Shown: positions 23,875-35,129, counted from the stretch's first letter. The stretch is DNA of 64,000 nt from Phascolarctos cinereus (GCF_002099425.1 NW_018344335.1:910784-974783); one strand, 5' to 3'. Notes: generated from the sequence alone by a model not told the origin. Program-made: numbers and translations.

Positions 23875-24520
23875 TGTTAATTAGACTTATATTTCTCAAT
23901 GCAGCCAATCAATCTTTATTAATCAAAGCATGCAAACAGTACTCCCCAAGAACAAACTACCAATCTGTGTCTCATAGACTCAGATAAGCGGCCTTCATGC
24001 CAGACTCACAAGTTTCCCTCTCTGTCCAGCTAGAGGCCTGTATCTCCCTGGCAAGGTCATCTGGCACACCTCTGTCAATCAACACTGCCCTCAAGCCAAC
24101 ACAGCCTGCGTGGGTTTCAAATATGGGGAAAGCAGGAGCCAGTCTTAGTGGTGCCCTAGGAACTGGCCAAGGGCTAGGTTTTTATACTTTTAGTGATGGA
24201 CTTTCCTAAGTGGGTTACCACATCATTTGATGGGTAGTTTATTTCAAAATTACTGATACAGTTGTTTGCAATATTTTTCCATTGGCGGTCTTAGTGGAAC
24301 GTCTACACATGTTTATCAGTTGTCTGAGAACCTACACGTATTGCTTACTCCATCATACCACACAGGTGCTTATGTTATTATTGAAAAACAAATTACTCAA
24401 AAAATTGTACTTGTAAAATGGAAGCTAAAACCAAAATGGAATCATCATGCTAAGTTATTATGCTATTAAGGTAATATAACTTATTCTCACTACATTATCA
24501 GTTATACTAATTTGACAAAC
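23875..24520 (-). mobile_element. Possible solo LTR of an endogenous retrovirus (antisense)
   Basis: On the minus strand a TATAAAA motif (near 24180) lies about 260 bases upstream of an AATAAA (23915-23920), and the outer ends begin TGTTAATTAG and end CTAATTTGACA (as read on +). Flanking duplications are not convincing, so ends and class are uncertain. An old, non-coding fossil. Confidence 0.35.
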
Positions 24521-24594
24521 TATCTGATTAAGGTACTAAAAGTTATTTTTACTGCACCTTGTCTCTTCCCACATACCCATTTTAGCCTCCTTTT

Positions 24595-24725
24595 ATATGT
24601 TATCTTTGCCCGTTAGAAATGTAAGCTCCTTGAGGGCAAGGATTATTTTTCTGCCTGTATTTGTATTTCCAGGGCTTAATGGCTGTCACATAGTAGGAGC
24701 TTAATAAATTCTTCTTGACAACTTG
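24595..24725 (+). repeat. L2 LINE 3' end
   Basis: gaaatgtaagctccttgagg, then cacatagtaggagcttaata. Confidence 0.75.
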
Positions 24726-26355
24726 GCCTTTAGCCCTCATTAACCTAGGTACCTAAAATTAATATAACCCCTCTTTCAGAGGCTCTCCCAACCTTCTAGA
24801 TCCAGATTCAATTTGGGAGATTTCTAAAACTCGGAGACCACAAACAGAAAACCCGGGAAAATTGGAAAATCAAGCTCAGGCTCCACCATATATGCAGATA
24901 CCAACTCTCTTTGAAAGCATGTAGCTCACAAAAAAAAAATTGAAGTTTTTAATCAATGTAAAGGAAAGCAGATGTGGGTTCTCCCCTCCCCTTACCTCAG
25001 TGGATATAGTCTGTGATATGCCAGAATGTTAGTTAATGAGATGTTAAAATTATTGTAAAAATTAACCTATCTCTTGATCTCTTTATGAAATAAGACCTCG
25101 TTCAGTGAATCAAGAAAGGAACAGTGTGATTGACTCAAAAAACAAATTAGCCACCCCTTGGGGTGGAGGAGGTTTAGATATTTAGGCCCTGAGGAGCTTG
25201 TTTGAGAAGCAAGATAAATAACAATAATAGCAAAAAAGTCTATGCTAATTGTCTGAGAAATTTTGTCTGGAGTTTCTGTTACGTTGAGCTGGGGAAGGGT
25301 TTAACTCTCACAGTGAGGGTGATGGAGATCACCAAGTGGCTTCATTGATTCCACAATCATTGAGACAAGTTGGACACATGAATAACAAACAAGCAAGAAC
25401 TTCACATGCAGAGGAAGTAGTCTGGATTTGGACAAAGCCTGTGCATGGAGATCTAGACACAACTAGGGGAGGGCCCCAACACATTTCAATCCATTGGTTG
25501 CACAGCAAAGAACAGGCCAGGACATATCCCCATTTTTAGACTTGAGTAGTGAGGGAATTGAGTGACCCACACTGACTCCATCTTGTGATTCAATTGTGGA
25601 TCTAGCTCAGTTTCCTTTCTATTCAGTTATGCATCTAGTCCAATTTCTGTCTTGTGAGAAGACTTTATTCAAATGTGGCAATTGTGAGAAAACTTTATTG
25701 CATTGTTTGAACCCTGGCTGGAAAGCTGGACCACCTCTACCTGTTTCTTAGAGACCCTTAACATAAAGACCTAGCTTATGCTGACCAGAAACCCAGTCAG
25801 ATCCAATGATAGATGCATTGTTGGTACAGGGTTCAGTGACTTCCTAGAGTATCTGGGACTGGTTAGACTGGAGATGGGAGGAGAATGAAGAAGGAAAAGA
25901 TCATAGCAAAAAAAAAAAAAAATCATAATTATAGCCAGATAATTAAGGAAAGTTGAGGTCTAGAATAAAATAGAAAAGACTTCTTTTAATAAAAAAAATA
26001 GAACAAAATGAGCAAAAAAGAAATAGGATAAGGAGCTTCTGGAACACATAAGGAAATAGAATTTTAATATTTAGTGGTTTTAGGTAAGATGGCAGTCTTT
26101 AGGGGGCTTAGATGAAGATTGTAGAATCCCAGAAAGAAATTTCTGCCATCTCTTATACATAGTCATGCTATCTTTAACTCTATCATTCTGATACCTTGAG
26201 AGCTATATAGGGCTTTAAAAAGTGTAGAGGTACATAGTAAGGGCTTTATAATTACTTATTGAGTTGACTTGACTTGAGAAGGGGTTTGTAGACTTTACCA
26301 GCTTGCCACAGTAGTCCATGACACACAAAAAAGATTAAGAAGCCTCGATATAGCC
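24726..26355. other. Intergenic, unassigned
   Basis: No gene recognised. The open frame at 25336-25539 shows no domain I know. 25560-25830 contains two similar phrases (tgtgagaagactttattcaa and tgtgagaaaactttattgca), a short local duplication. Confidence 0.5.
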
Positions 26356-26553
26356 TAGAAATACCAAATGTGTGGCCTGAAGGCTACATGTGGCCCACAG
26401 TACTCCCAAATCAGATTAAAATGTAATTGGTAAATATTTAACAAAATAAAAATATTATAGAATTACATTTTAAAACTAAGTCAATATGTGGCCCAAAGGG
26501 ATCGTAATGTATGGATTAGTGGCCTCCATTTCTATTTTATTTCAATATCATTG
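26356..26553 (-). mobile_element. hAT (Charlie-like) element, copy 3
   Basis: Reverse orientation of the family at 2424 and 14439: agattaaaatgtaattggta core and ggcctccatttctattttat near the end. Flanks atatagcc and atctatcc agree at 6 of 8 positions. Confidence 0.75.
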
Positions 26554-26561
26554 ATCTATCC

Positions 26562-26690
26562 CAATTCCCTTCTTTTTCAGATGAGTAAACTGAGGCTCAG
26601 AGAGTAGATAATTTGTCCAAGATCATAGAGCTAAATAACAGTGGAGTCAGGACTTGAGATACAAATCCAAGTTCCAAATACTCCAAATCT
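26562..26690 (-). repeat. MIR-class SINE
   Basis: Antisense copy: agatgagtaaactgaggctc, ccaagatcatagagctaaat. It is followed by a (GTTTTT)n tract at about 26695-26719. 26720-27085 is otherwise unassigned. Confidence 0.65.
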
Positions 26691-27085
26691 AATTGTTTTT
26701 GTTTTTGTTTTTGTTTTTACTACACCAGATGGTATAACTAGTATCAGAACCAGAAATGAAACTCAGAGCTCCAAGTCCAATGTTCTTTGTCCAGTGGTTG
26801 GTTAATAAAACCTGTCCTGCCTATCTCAAAAGGTGGCTCATGAGATCAAATGATAGCCTCACAACATGTATGTGAAAGACCTTTATACAGTACAGTTGGA
26901 GTGAAGGATATTTTAATTATGGAGGTAGTAAATGTTTTTTATGCATAGTAGCAGATTTTAAGCCAGCACAGGCATATTTCCTGGCAGCTATTTCAGCAGC
27001 ACATGACTTCTTTAATACAGGCGCACTACAACTCTAAAAATTACCAGCACCACTTTAGGGAGAAGTGTGCCTACTGAACGAATAG

Positions 27086-27363
27086 ACTGGATTTGGTGAT
27101 GAATGTCTGTAACCTCTTCTTCCAGGGGAAGCTAAGGCTGAATGGTTGAGCTCAGAAGTTCTGAGATGCCATGGGCTAAGTCCTAAGCGAGTATCTGCAC
27201 TGTCTCTACCAACATGGTGAGCCCCAGCGAGTGGGGGACCACTAGCCTACCTAAAGTTAAGAGAACCAGCCCAGGTTAGAAACAGAGCAAAGTTCCGGTG
27301 CTTATCAGTATTGAGATTATGCTTGTGAGTGGCTGCTACACTTATATAGAGACCAAGTCTCCA
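27086..27363 (+). pseudogene. 7SL (SRP) RNA retropseudogene, nearly full length
   Basis: Follows 7SL RNA from end to end: the Alu-domain 5' part (gtctgtaacctcttcttcca, ggctgaatggttgagctcag, aagttctgag), the S domain (gagtgggggaccactagcct, gaaccagcccaggttagaaa, cagagcaaagttccggtgct), and the 3' part (gagattatgcttgtgagtgg, gagaccaagtctc). An A-rich tail follows (caataacaacaaaaagt), as expected for a retrocopy. Compared with the canonical RNA it has lost most CpGs and about 14 bases near the 3' end. Because the S domain is present it is not an Alu-like SINE. It is too changed to be a working SRP RNA gene. Confidence 0.85.
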
Positions 27364-27859
27364 CAATAACAACAAAAAGTATACTGAATTGTCCTGTGTT
27401 AGAAACGAAAAGAGAAACGTTGCAGATTCTTACAATTTAATGCTATGACAGTGGGTAGGCAAGAGGTGCTATTATTACTTGGTTGGGCTAAGTCTGGCAG
27501 GACTGAGAAGGGGAAAGGAGACAATAAAGATTTCTTCCTTGATAGTAAACTTTGGGATCACTAATTTTCCAGTAGAGTTTTAAGCTTTATTAAGCCCCTT
27601 TGGGCTTAGTTTGCATGTAAAAAAACCCAAAAGTTACTGCCTCCTGGCCATTTTCCTATGGCTTTACCAGAAATTAGGTTGAATAACACATATGTAGACA
27701 TATAGACATATATGTCTATTGGAGAATACGGACAGATGTAATCTCCAACAAGCTGTCAAATCAAGACTAAGATATAGGTAAAGAAAGAACTTCTACTTAC
27801 ACATATTCATTGTATTCTACAGGGTTATGCTAGATGGGACTTAGACATCATCTCTTGTA
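27364..27859. other. Intergenic, unassigned
   Basis: No gene or repeat recognised apart from a short imperfect inverted pair (tatgtagacatatagacata, tatgtct) near 27690-27715. Confidence 0.5.
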
Positions 27860-28119
27860 CTATCCATCAAACATCAGAACTGGAAGAGATCTCAAGGGTC
27901 CACAGAGTCTAGTCCAGTGTCCAAGCATCTGCTCTATGTTATTTCCACCACATAGTCATCTTGTACCCACTGAAAGCCTCCAGAGGTGACTCCTTCCACT
28001 TTGGAACAACGTGAATCTTTAACAGGTTTTTCCTTACATCAAGATTAAATTTGTTTCTCTGTCAATTCCACCCACTGTTCCTGATTTTGCCCTCTGAGGG
28101 CAAGCAGAACACCTTAACC
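27860..28119 (+). repeat. Ancient interspersed repeat (THER/L2-linked type), cut by a hAT element
   Basis: gaactggaagagatctcaag, cactgaaagcctccagaggt, caggtttttccttacatcaa, ttgccctctgagggcaagca. The same family is seen at 50250-50490. Confidence 0.6.
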
Positions 28120-28321
28120 CCGGAGTGGGGAACTTGTGACCTCAAGGCCACATGTGGCCTTCCAGGACCTTGTGGGCAGCCTTTGACTGAGTCCAAGCGT
28201 TGCAGAACAAATCCTTTTACTAAGGAGATTTGTTCTGTGAAGTTTGGATTCAGTCAAAGGGCTGCACTTGAGGACCTAGAGGGCTACTTGTGGCTTCTAG
28301 GCTGCAGGTTTCTCACCCCTG
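28120..28321 (+). mobile_element. Palindromic hAT element (OposCharlie3-like), copy 2
   Basis: Same structure and orientation as 22356-22558: aggccacatgtggccttcca, gcagaacaaatccttttact centre, tctcacccctg end. It sits in the repeat at 27860. Confidence 0.85.
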
Positions 28322-28424
28322 CAAAAAATAAAGATAATAGCACAGTGCTTGGCATGTAACAAATGTTCACTTCCTTCCTTTCCTCTTTCCTCTCCCTTCC
28401 TCTTTCCACTAAATGCCCCTGCCA

Positions 28425-28600
28425 TGAGATAGTCATCCATATACTCATTTTAGAGATTATACACTTGAGGCTCAGGGAAGTTAGGTAATTGGCCTAAGGC
28501 AGGTTGCACAACTACTAAATGTCAGAGCATGGACTCCAACCCACATACCCCAATTCTCAGTGCAGCGCTCTCACCACATTTCTATGAGGTATTTTCATCC
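28425..28600 (-). repeat. MIR-class SINE
   Basis: Antisense copy: acacttgaggctcagggaag, ttgcacaactactaaatgtc. Confidence 0.65.
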
Positions 28601-28868
28601 TTTGAAATTCTCTTTTCCAGGACTTTTGTTGCAACTTCAAACATCTTGAATGTACCAAAACATCAAGGGGACAATGTTTTCTAAATGCAAGGGATGGAAA
28701 GAACTAAGCACCGTGCATGACCCCCACCTTCCATCTGGTTCTCTGTTCAAAACTTGCCCAGGATCAGCAAATTTTAGTGGTGGTGGTTTGTTGTTTTATT
28801 TTTTTTATCAGCTGCTCAAGGTACAACAGTCATTCTCTGAACTCATCTGTGATAGTTGTTTTAGATGG

Positions 28869-28873
28869 TGTAT

Positions 28874-28918
<45 letters not shown>
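28869..28918 (+). repeat. (TAGA)n microsatellite
   Basis: About 12 TAGA units; a likely length-variable marker. A (TTTG)n run follows at 29013-29037. Confidence 0.9.
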
Positions 28919-28919
<1 letters not shown>

Positions 28920-29186
28920 GTGACAACCCCTGACAAAGGGTTGGCTGTTCTTCCCAGTTTGGTAAAAGAGGAAACTAACATGGGTTCAACCCTCAGACAA
29001 GAGGAAGTGGGGGTTTGTTTGTTTGTCTGTTTGTTTGTGGAGTTTGAGGACTCTTGGGGAGAATGGGGAGAGAAGAAAAGAGAAGTAGCCATTGTTCCAT
29101 GGCAACAGTGTTGGGGAGGTAGGCTAAAGGGTGAGAGGAGGCAGCAGCAGCCAGTGCCTGCCATCTCTGCAGTCGCCTTCTCGATC

Positions 29187-29455
29187 AATCCATAAACATT
29201 TACTAAGCACCTACTATGTGTCAGGCACTGTGCTAAGTGCTGGGGATGCAAAAAGGAGCCAAAGACCATCCTCAAGAAACATACAGTCTAACGGAGGAGA
29301 TAGCATACAAACATGCAAGCTATGTACAGGATAAATAGGAAATAATTAACAGAGGGAAGGCATTATTTAAGAGGAATTGGGAAAGGCATCCTGTGATGGA
29401 ATTTTTAGTTGAGACTTAAAGGTAGCCAGGGAAGTCAGTAGGCACAAATTCAGTC
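29187..29455 (+). mobile_element. L3-like LINE 3' fragment
   Basis: aacatttactaagcacctac, caggcactgtgctaagtgct, acaggataaataggaaataa and gagacttaaaggtagccagg, in the usual order of this CR1/L3-type repeat. Confidence 0.7.
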
Positions 29456-29479
29456 CTTGCATTTAAAAAAAAAAAAAGG

Positions 29480-29735
29480 AAAGGAATAAATACTTAGGTA
29501 GCGCCTACTATGTTCCAAATACTGTTCTAAGCGCTTTTTGCAAATATTATCTCATTTGTTCTTCACAACAACTCTATACGCAGGTGCTACGTATAGTCCC
29601 ATTTCGTAATTAAGGATAGTGAGGCAAATAGAGGTTAAGTGACTTGTGCAAGGACACCCAGTAGTATCTAAGGCTGGATTTGAATTCAGGCCTTCCTGAC
29701 TCCAGGATCAGTGTTCCATCTAGTGTGTCACTAGT
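29480..29735 (-). repeat. MIR-class SINE
   Basis: Antisense, near full length: ttgcaaatattatctcattt, agaggttaagtgacttgtgc, gatttgaattcaggccttcc. 29736-30143 is AT-rich at its end and otherwise unassigned. Confidence 0.75.
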
Positions 29736-30143
29736 AGCCCTTTTTCTAAATGGACAAGTAAGTATGACTGATTGTGTTTTAACTTGGGTTCTCACCCCAA
29801 CCGCAGGAGCAGAGAGAAAAACAAGCTAGCTGAAAGAGAAACAAAGAGTTAGACCCCATCCTGCCCTAGCCTTAGATCCATTTGTGTTTTCTTAAATTTA
29901 TCTGTTAAAGAACACACTTACTGGGTCTAATATTATTTCTCATAAACACTTATGCAGTGGGAGTCACCAAGGTGAAGCACTATCTTTCCTAACACTCTTT
30001 GACCATTGTTAGAGAATTTTGCTCACTAGCCACGGGTATAAGCACAAACTATGGCTCAACTACCCTTATAGGATATAAATTAAATTAAAGGTAATTAATT
30101 TATTATATTATATTATAATTAATATAATAATTATATATTATAT

Positions 30144-30956
30144 TGATGTGGTGCTTGGGTACTTATGCTTGGGTGCTTATGTTTGGGTGCTTGTACTTGG
30201 ACCCCAATTTCTCCTTAGCCTCAGAAGCACTGTCCCTGACAGTTTCTCTCTAGCCCAAGGACCCTGTGCCTAGCAATTACTCATGAGTGGGCCCCAGCAA
30301 GACCCTTATCTCTCTCCCTGGTGCAGTTCCAAACAGCACCTGAAGGATTTATTAGTTTAAACTGGCTTTGCACTGGATCATAAAGACATTCTTACCCACT
30401 ACTATACCATCCTACCGCCCTACCTTATTATCTACATCCTGGGCTCCTCATTAACTGTATTCTAGACTTAAGACATATGCATACTCCTTACATCTATCTT
30501 GTCAAACAAGGCATTGATTGGTGGGAGACTGGACAACTCTTAGTTACCCTGAACTCTGGTTGACTTAGTGACGTGGCAGGCCTAAAACCACACCTCCACG
30601 TGGTTCCGCTTGTGGGCTTTTCCTAATGAACTCTGGGTAAAACGCCTGTGCAGTAGGTACAAGAAGTGCATGTTTCTTTAAGAACTGACCACTCCTTAAC
30701 CACTCCCTAATCCCACCCTGAATCTCCTAGTTAGCATATTTGGCACATGTTTTATTGTATTTTATCCTATATAAACTTTAACTGTACCTCTCTAAGGTTG
30801 CAGGATCCTTTAAGAATCCTTGCCTGCTGAAAAGCGTAAACAATAAACTTTGCCACCTTGGCTTAAAGAATGCTTGAGTCTGTGAATTCATTCCAGATGA
30901 CCCATGTACTTCAGTGTTTGAGGGGTCACAACCTCTCAGCCTCTTACACCACAACA
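30144..30956 (+). mobile_element. Solo LTR of an endogenous retrovirus
   Basis: An 813-bp block that begins TGATGTGGTG and ends CACCACAACA. The ends are inverted repeats matching at 9 of 10 positions, and ATAT flanks both sides (a 4-bp duplication, though in AT-rich sequence). Inside are, in order, three tandem variants of gcttgggt at the 5' end, a promoter-like TATATAAA at 30768-30775 and AATAAA at 30842-30847, the expected U3-R-U5 order. No internal viral genes adjoin it, so it is a solo LTR left by recombination. The 4-bp duplication suggests a gammaretrovirus-like (class I) relative. It looks whole and is probably of moderate age. Confidence 0.85.
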
Positions 30957-31779
30957 ATATTATTATATTAATTAAAATTAAAGGTAAAAATAAAATATGA
31001 ATTACTATAAATGTAGAGTTCTGTTTTATAAATCTGCCTCAGATATGCAAGCAAACTTACTTTATTCTCTAAGACTCCTGAGATGAAAATGATCTTGGAC
31101 TGTTTGCCTGGAGTCCAGAGCGAAAATCCTCTGACGCAGAATAGCTATGTGATCTTGGGGGAATTCATTTATTCTCTCCAGTCTGTCTGCTTAAATTCAA
31201 CTTGTTTGCTGAATCATGATGGAGAGATGACCATGGGTTCTCCAACACTGTGTAAGCAGACTACAAATTCTGACAGTTTCTCAGACCAGAAGTTTTTTGA
31301 GATACAGCCTTACTGAAGAAGTGTGAACCTGAGTTTTATCAGCATCTTGGCAGCAAGATGATAATAATCTGGGGTAACAGAAACTCAGGCGGGTCATCTT
31401 CTAAATCTAGTAGAGTCTGGGCTTGTATCATCAAAAGGAGTGAGTACTGACCAAAGCTCGGTCACAGATGATTGAAATACTGAATTATGCCTTATCAGCT
31501 AAGAGGCCATTGTTAAACTAGAAGTTCAAATTTAGTACCTGTGAGAATGTGGCTCATTAAACATTCTCCATGGATATTCACTTCTTTGTCAGAAAGGTTT
31601 CCTCTGCCACTCATTCATTATAAACATTTATAAATTATAAGGAAATATATTTGATCACCCAACCTACATGATTGGACAGCCTTGGGACAAAATGTCGATA
31701 ATTCAAGAGTAAGCGTGAGGTCTAATATAACCTTTTCAATGAGAGGTAACAGAAATACCACACTCTGCTTTGGCATCAG
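30957..31779. other. Intergenic, unassigned
   Basis: AT-rich flank of the LTR (30957-31020), then unique sequence with no recognised gene or repeat. Confidence 0.5.
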
Positions 31780-32093
31780 AATACAAACTCCTTGAGGTCA
31801 GGGACTATATAATTTTTGTCTTTTTGACTGCAGAATTGCCATATAATAGGCACTCAATGTGTCCCAAATCAGAGGATCCTCAGATTAGCTCTGCTACAGG
31901 TGCTTACTGATTGATTGGAAAGAATGCTTTATTTGGAGTCAGAGAACCTAAGATTGAATCCCTGGCTCTACCACTTATTCCTTAGGTAACCCTGGGGAAA
32001 CTGTGTAATCCCTCTGAGCATTAATTTCCTCATTTGTAAAATGAATGGGTTGAGTTGGATTACTTCTAATTGTCTTTCTAAATCTACAAATTC
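31780..32093 (+). repeat. L2 fragment and MIR-class SINE
   Basis: 31780-31865 is an L2 end (caaactccttgaggtcaggg, ataataggcactcaatgtg). 31912-32093 is a sense MIR (tttggagtcagagaacctaa, tttcctcatttgtaaaatga). Confidence 0.7.
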
Positions 32094-32322
32094 CTCCTGT
32101 TAAATATACTTCCTTATAATTTATAAGTGTGTGTAATAAAACTGAGTGGCAGAGGAAATTCTTTCTGACACAGTGGTAGGTGTCCTTGAAGAACATTTAA
32201 TTACTTTCTCTGAACTGCAAATGAGCTTTAAGTATGTTGGTTATTCACTCACTTCTTTATAAAGTAATGCACTTTTTTTTTTGCCTATAGTGATTCATTG
32301 TGTGTATAAACTACATACATAA

Positions 32323-32337
32323 CTCTCTCTCTCTCTT

Positions 32338-32375
<38 letters not shown>

Positions 32376-32380
32376 GCACA
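32323..32380 (+). repeat. (CT)n-(CA)n microsatellite
   Basis: Short CT run, then about 16 CA units ending cgcacgcaca. Confidence 0.9.
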
Positions 32381-32509
32381 AAGTTAATTCCTAAATAGTG
32401 GAGAGCACATTCTTTGACTTAGTCCTCAATAAGGCTAGTGGGAAATAAAGGAAGGCAAAATTTAGGGCTGCCTGAACTAAGAACTAACTTTGGGTCTAAG
32501 AATCGGGGG

Positions 32510-32955
32510 TCCTTGATGTTTTCTGCTCATGTGACCTTGGATAAATCATTTAATCTCCCTGGACCTCACTTTCTTCATCTGTAAAATGATGGAAATGGAT
32601 TATATGGCCTCTGAAGTTCCTTTTAGCTCTGGATCATGGGTTTTTAACCTGAGTGATAGAGTTCAGAAGGATCCATGAACTTGGTTGGGGAAAATATTAC
32701 ATCTTCATTTTCACCAACCTCTAATTTAAATTTAGCCAGCCCTAGAGTCAGGTGGACCTGAGTTCAAATCTGGTCTCAGACACTTACTGGCTGTGGGATC
32801 CTGGACAAGTCACTTAACCCTGTTTGCCTCAGAATCCTCATCTGTAAAATGAGCAGGGGAAGGAAACGGCAAACCACTCCAGTGTCTTTGACAAGAAAAC
32901 CCCAAATGGAGCCATGAAGAGTCAAATATGACTCAATGGCAACAACAACAAACTG
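32510..32955 (+). repeat. MIR, hAT end fragment and RTE-tailed SINE in series
   Basis: 32510-32640 is a sense MIR (tgtgaccttggataaatcat). 32641-32735 begins gtttttaacctgagtgatag like the hAT at 40716. 32738-32955 is a SINE (gagtcaggtggacctgagtt, gtggctgtgggatcctgg-like block, aagaaaaccccaaatggagc tail). Confidence 0.7.
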
Positions 32956-34029
32956 AATCGATGTCTAAACCAGCCAATGGAAGCTTTGTAAGTGTCAGAA
33001 CTCTAGAAAGGGAGCTGTAGTGACGATGTCTCATTTCTGAGTCATCAACAGTACTAACGGCATGGGAAGGCACCCTTTGTGCTTGTGTACAGAAGGGAAA
33101 GCTCATGGAGTGCTCTTCACTCAGGCTCCTCTTGTCATCCAAAAGACAGTCTTTTGTCTTGGTGCTGTAAAGTTCATCAACTCTGACAGAGTCACAAGCC
33201 TACTGAGACAGGGACAACCATAACCCTTCACAACAATATCAGTGACAAAGAAAAATGGCTCTTTGACTTTAATGTCTCATAGAAAGTTTAATGAATCTTT
33301 ATAGGCATTCACAAAACAACACAAAAACTGACAGGGAAAAGAATCCCAAACTCTGAATGAAATTTAATTCATTTTGGAAAAAAAAACAGCACAGAACACT
33401 AAGACTTTCATGGTTTTAAAGGACAACAGCTTAGATCCTTCATGAATGTATTTTCTGCCTGTTAACGTTGTTAATTAAATGCTCAAAATCAAAAGCTAGT
33501 GACTAGCAGGGAAATGAGGGGTAAAAGGGGAAGAGAAATGCTTAAATGTTTGCAATGACAAGCATTTAACAGCCACTATTTATCTTAAAGCCTATATCAC
33601 ATGCTAGATTTTCTGATTACTTCCCATATTTTTAGCAATAAGAAGTAGCTAATCACCATTAGAACTTCCCTTAGCCATTCCAAAGGAAAATTCTCCAACA
33701 GACAAATGAAGATGTTTTCTGTTATATCACCAGGGTAAAGAGGAAAAAAAAGGAAGCTAGGATTTGCAAATTGCATTCATCATGGTTTTTTTTAACTTGA
33801 TTGAAAAGGAATATGCTCTCATATACATTACCAGAGCTTAGATATCATGTGCAAAGTGGAATGCCTGGATCCAAGTATCTACTATGGGAATCTACCCCTA
33901 TGGCAGAATAATAAACTAGGACAACTCTTTGATGTTTTACATGTGGTATAACCCAATCAGTTCTTATAAGTTAGGATAAATGTGTCCAATTGAATCCCTG
34001 CCAAACAGGTTAGGGGTTAATTTTCTCTG
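32956..34029. other. Intergenic, unassigned unique sequence
   Basis: No gene and no repeat recognised over about 1 kb. This is one of the longest repeat-poor stretches near the CYBB 3' end. Confidence 0.55.
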
Positions 34030-34265
34030 CATAACTTTTGTTGTTCAGTTGTTTCATACTCTTTGTGACCCCATTTGGCAAAGATATTGGAGTAGTTTGC
34101 CAGTTACTTCTCCAGCTCACTTTACAGATGAGGAAACTGAGGCAGAGTGAAGTGACTTGCTCAGGGTCACAGTAAGTGTCAGAGACCAGATTTGAATTTA
34201 GAAAGAGGAGTCTTCTTGACTCCAGACCCAGCATTCTATCCACTGTTCCATCTAGTTGCTTTAAG
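34030..34265 (-). repeat. RTE-tailed marsupial SINE, antisense
   Basis: Antisense tail ttgttgttcagttgtttcat first, then gaccccatttggcaaagata, gatgaggaaactgaggcaga, ccagcattctatccactgtt. Confidence 0.85.
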
Positions 34266-34399
34266 TATAGCTTGCAGCAAGTTAAAGAAAAATATGCAAT
34301 TAGGTACTTAAGATACCCTTTTTTTAAAAAAAAATAAAAGAGTGTAATGAGCCATTTTAAATCAGATGAGTATCCTAGCTTCAGTGAGATTAGCAAAAA

Positions 34400-34870
34400 A
34401 TATTTGAATCAATTCTTTTTTTGGTAGTGCCAAAATACTGGAAATGAAGGGGATGCCCATCAGTCATGGAATGACTGAACAAAGCATGGCATACGAATCA
34501 ATAAAATACTGTAGAATACTATTGTGCCAGAAGAAATGATGAAATGGAACCATTTTGAAGAAAACTGGGAAGACTTATATGAACTGATACTGAGGGAAGT
34601 GAGCAGAATCAGAATAATTTATATTATTGCAACAACATAAAAGCAAACAACTTGAAAAGACTTAAGAATTCGAATCAATGTAATGATCAATCCTGATTCC
34701 AGATGTCTGATTATGAAGACAGAGAGGTGACAGGCTAAATAGGTAGAGAGAGACCTACATTTATGAACAAGGCCAACTTAGGAATTTTTTTCTGCTTGAT
34801 TATGCATATTTGTTACAAGGGTTTTGTCTGGTGGAGAGGGGAGAAGAAATTCTTCCTAATTGAAAATTAA
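34400..34870 (+). mobile_element. L1/HAL1 LINE 3' fragment
   Basis: ggaaatgaaggggatgccca, gaatactattgtgccagaag, ctgggaagacttatatgaac, gagggaagtgagcagaatca: the 3' part shared with 47190-47400 and 49300-49440. Confidence 0.75.
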
Positions 34871-34977
34871 GAGACAATGACACCTTAATCTGAATCTACC
34901 TTTCATAAATCTCTTTGTAGAATTGAACTTCAAACATGAGAAGAACAGAAAATCAGTTCATACGTGAAACCTTCAAG

Positions 34978-34983
34978 TTTATT
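34978..34983 (-). promoter_or_regulatory. Candidate distal polyadenylation signal, CYBB
   Basis: AATAAA on the minus strand, about 2.75 kb beyond the stop. This would give a 3' UTR of about the human length. Confidence 0.45.
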
Positions 34984-35129
34984 CAAGGTCTGGGCACCTG
35001 AAATGCATACCTGGCTATCCAAAGTCAGTAGAAAACCTTGACCATAAAGTTAGTTAGTCTTCTGAAAACAGGTCTCTGACCACTTCTCTTTCCTCTCTCT
35101 CTTTTACACTTTTCTATTCTTCCCAGAAG

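Noticed and set aside
25336-25539. 67-aa frame considered as a possible mobile-element gene remnant
   Set aside because: No motif supports any family, so it is left unassigned.
27086-27363. Functional SRP RNA gene
   Set aside because: Loss of CpGs, a 3' deletion and an A-rich tail indicate a retropseudogene.
28869-28918. Regularly spaced tandem units considered as an array of special type
   Set aside because: A simple tetranucleotide microsatellite. No CRISPR-like repeat-spacer structure exists in the window.
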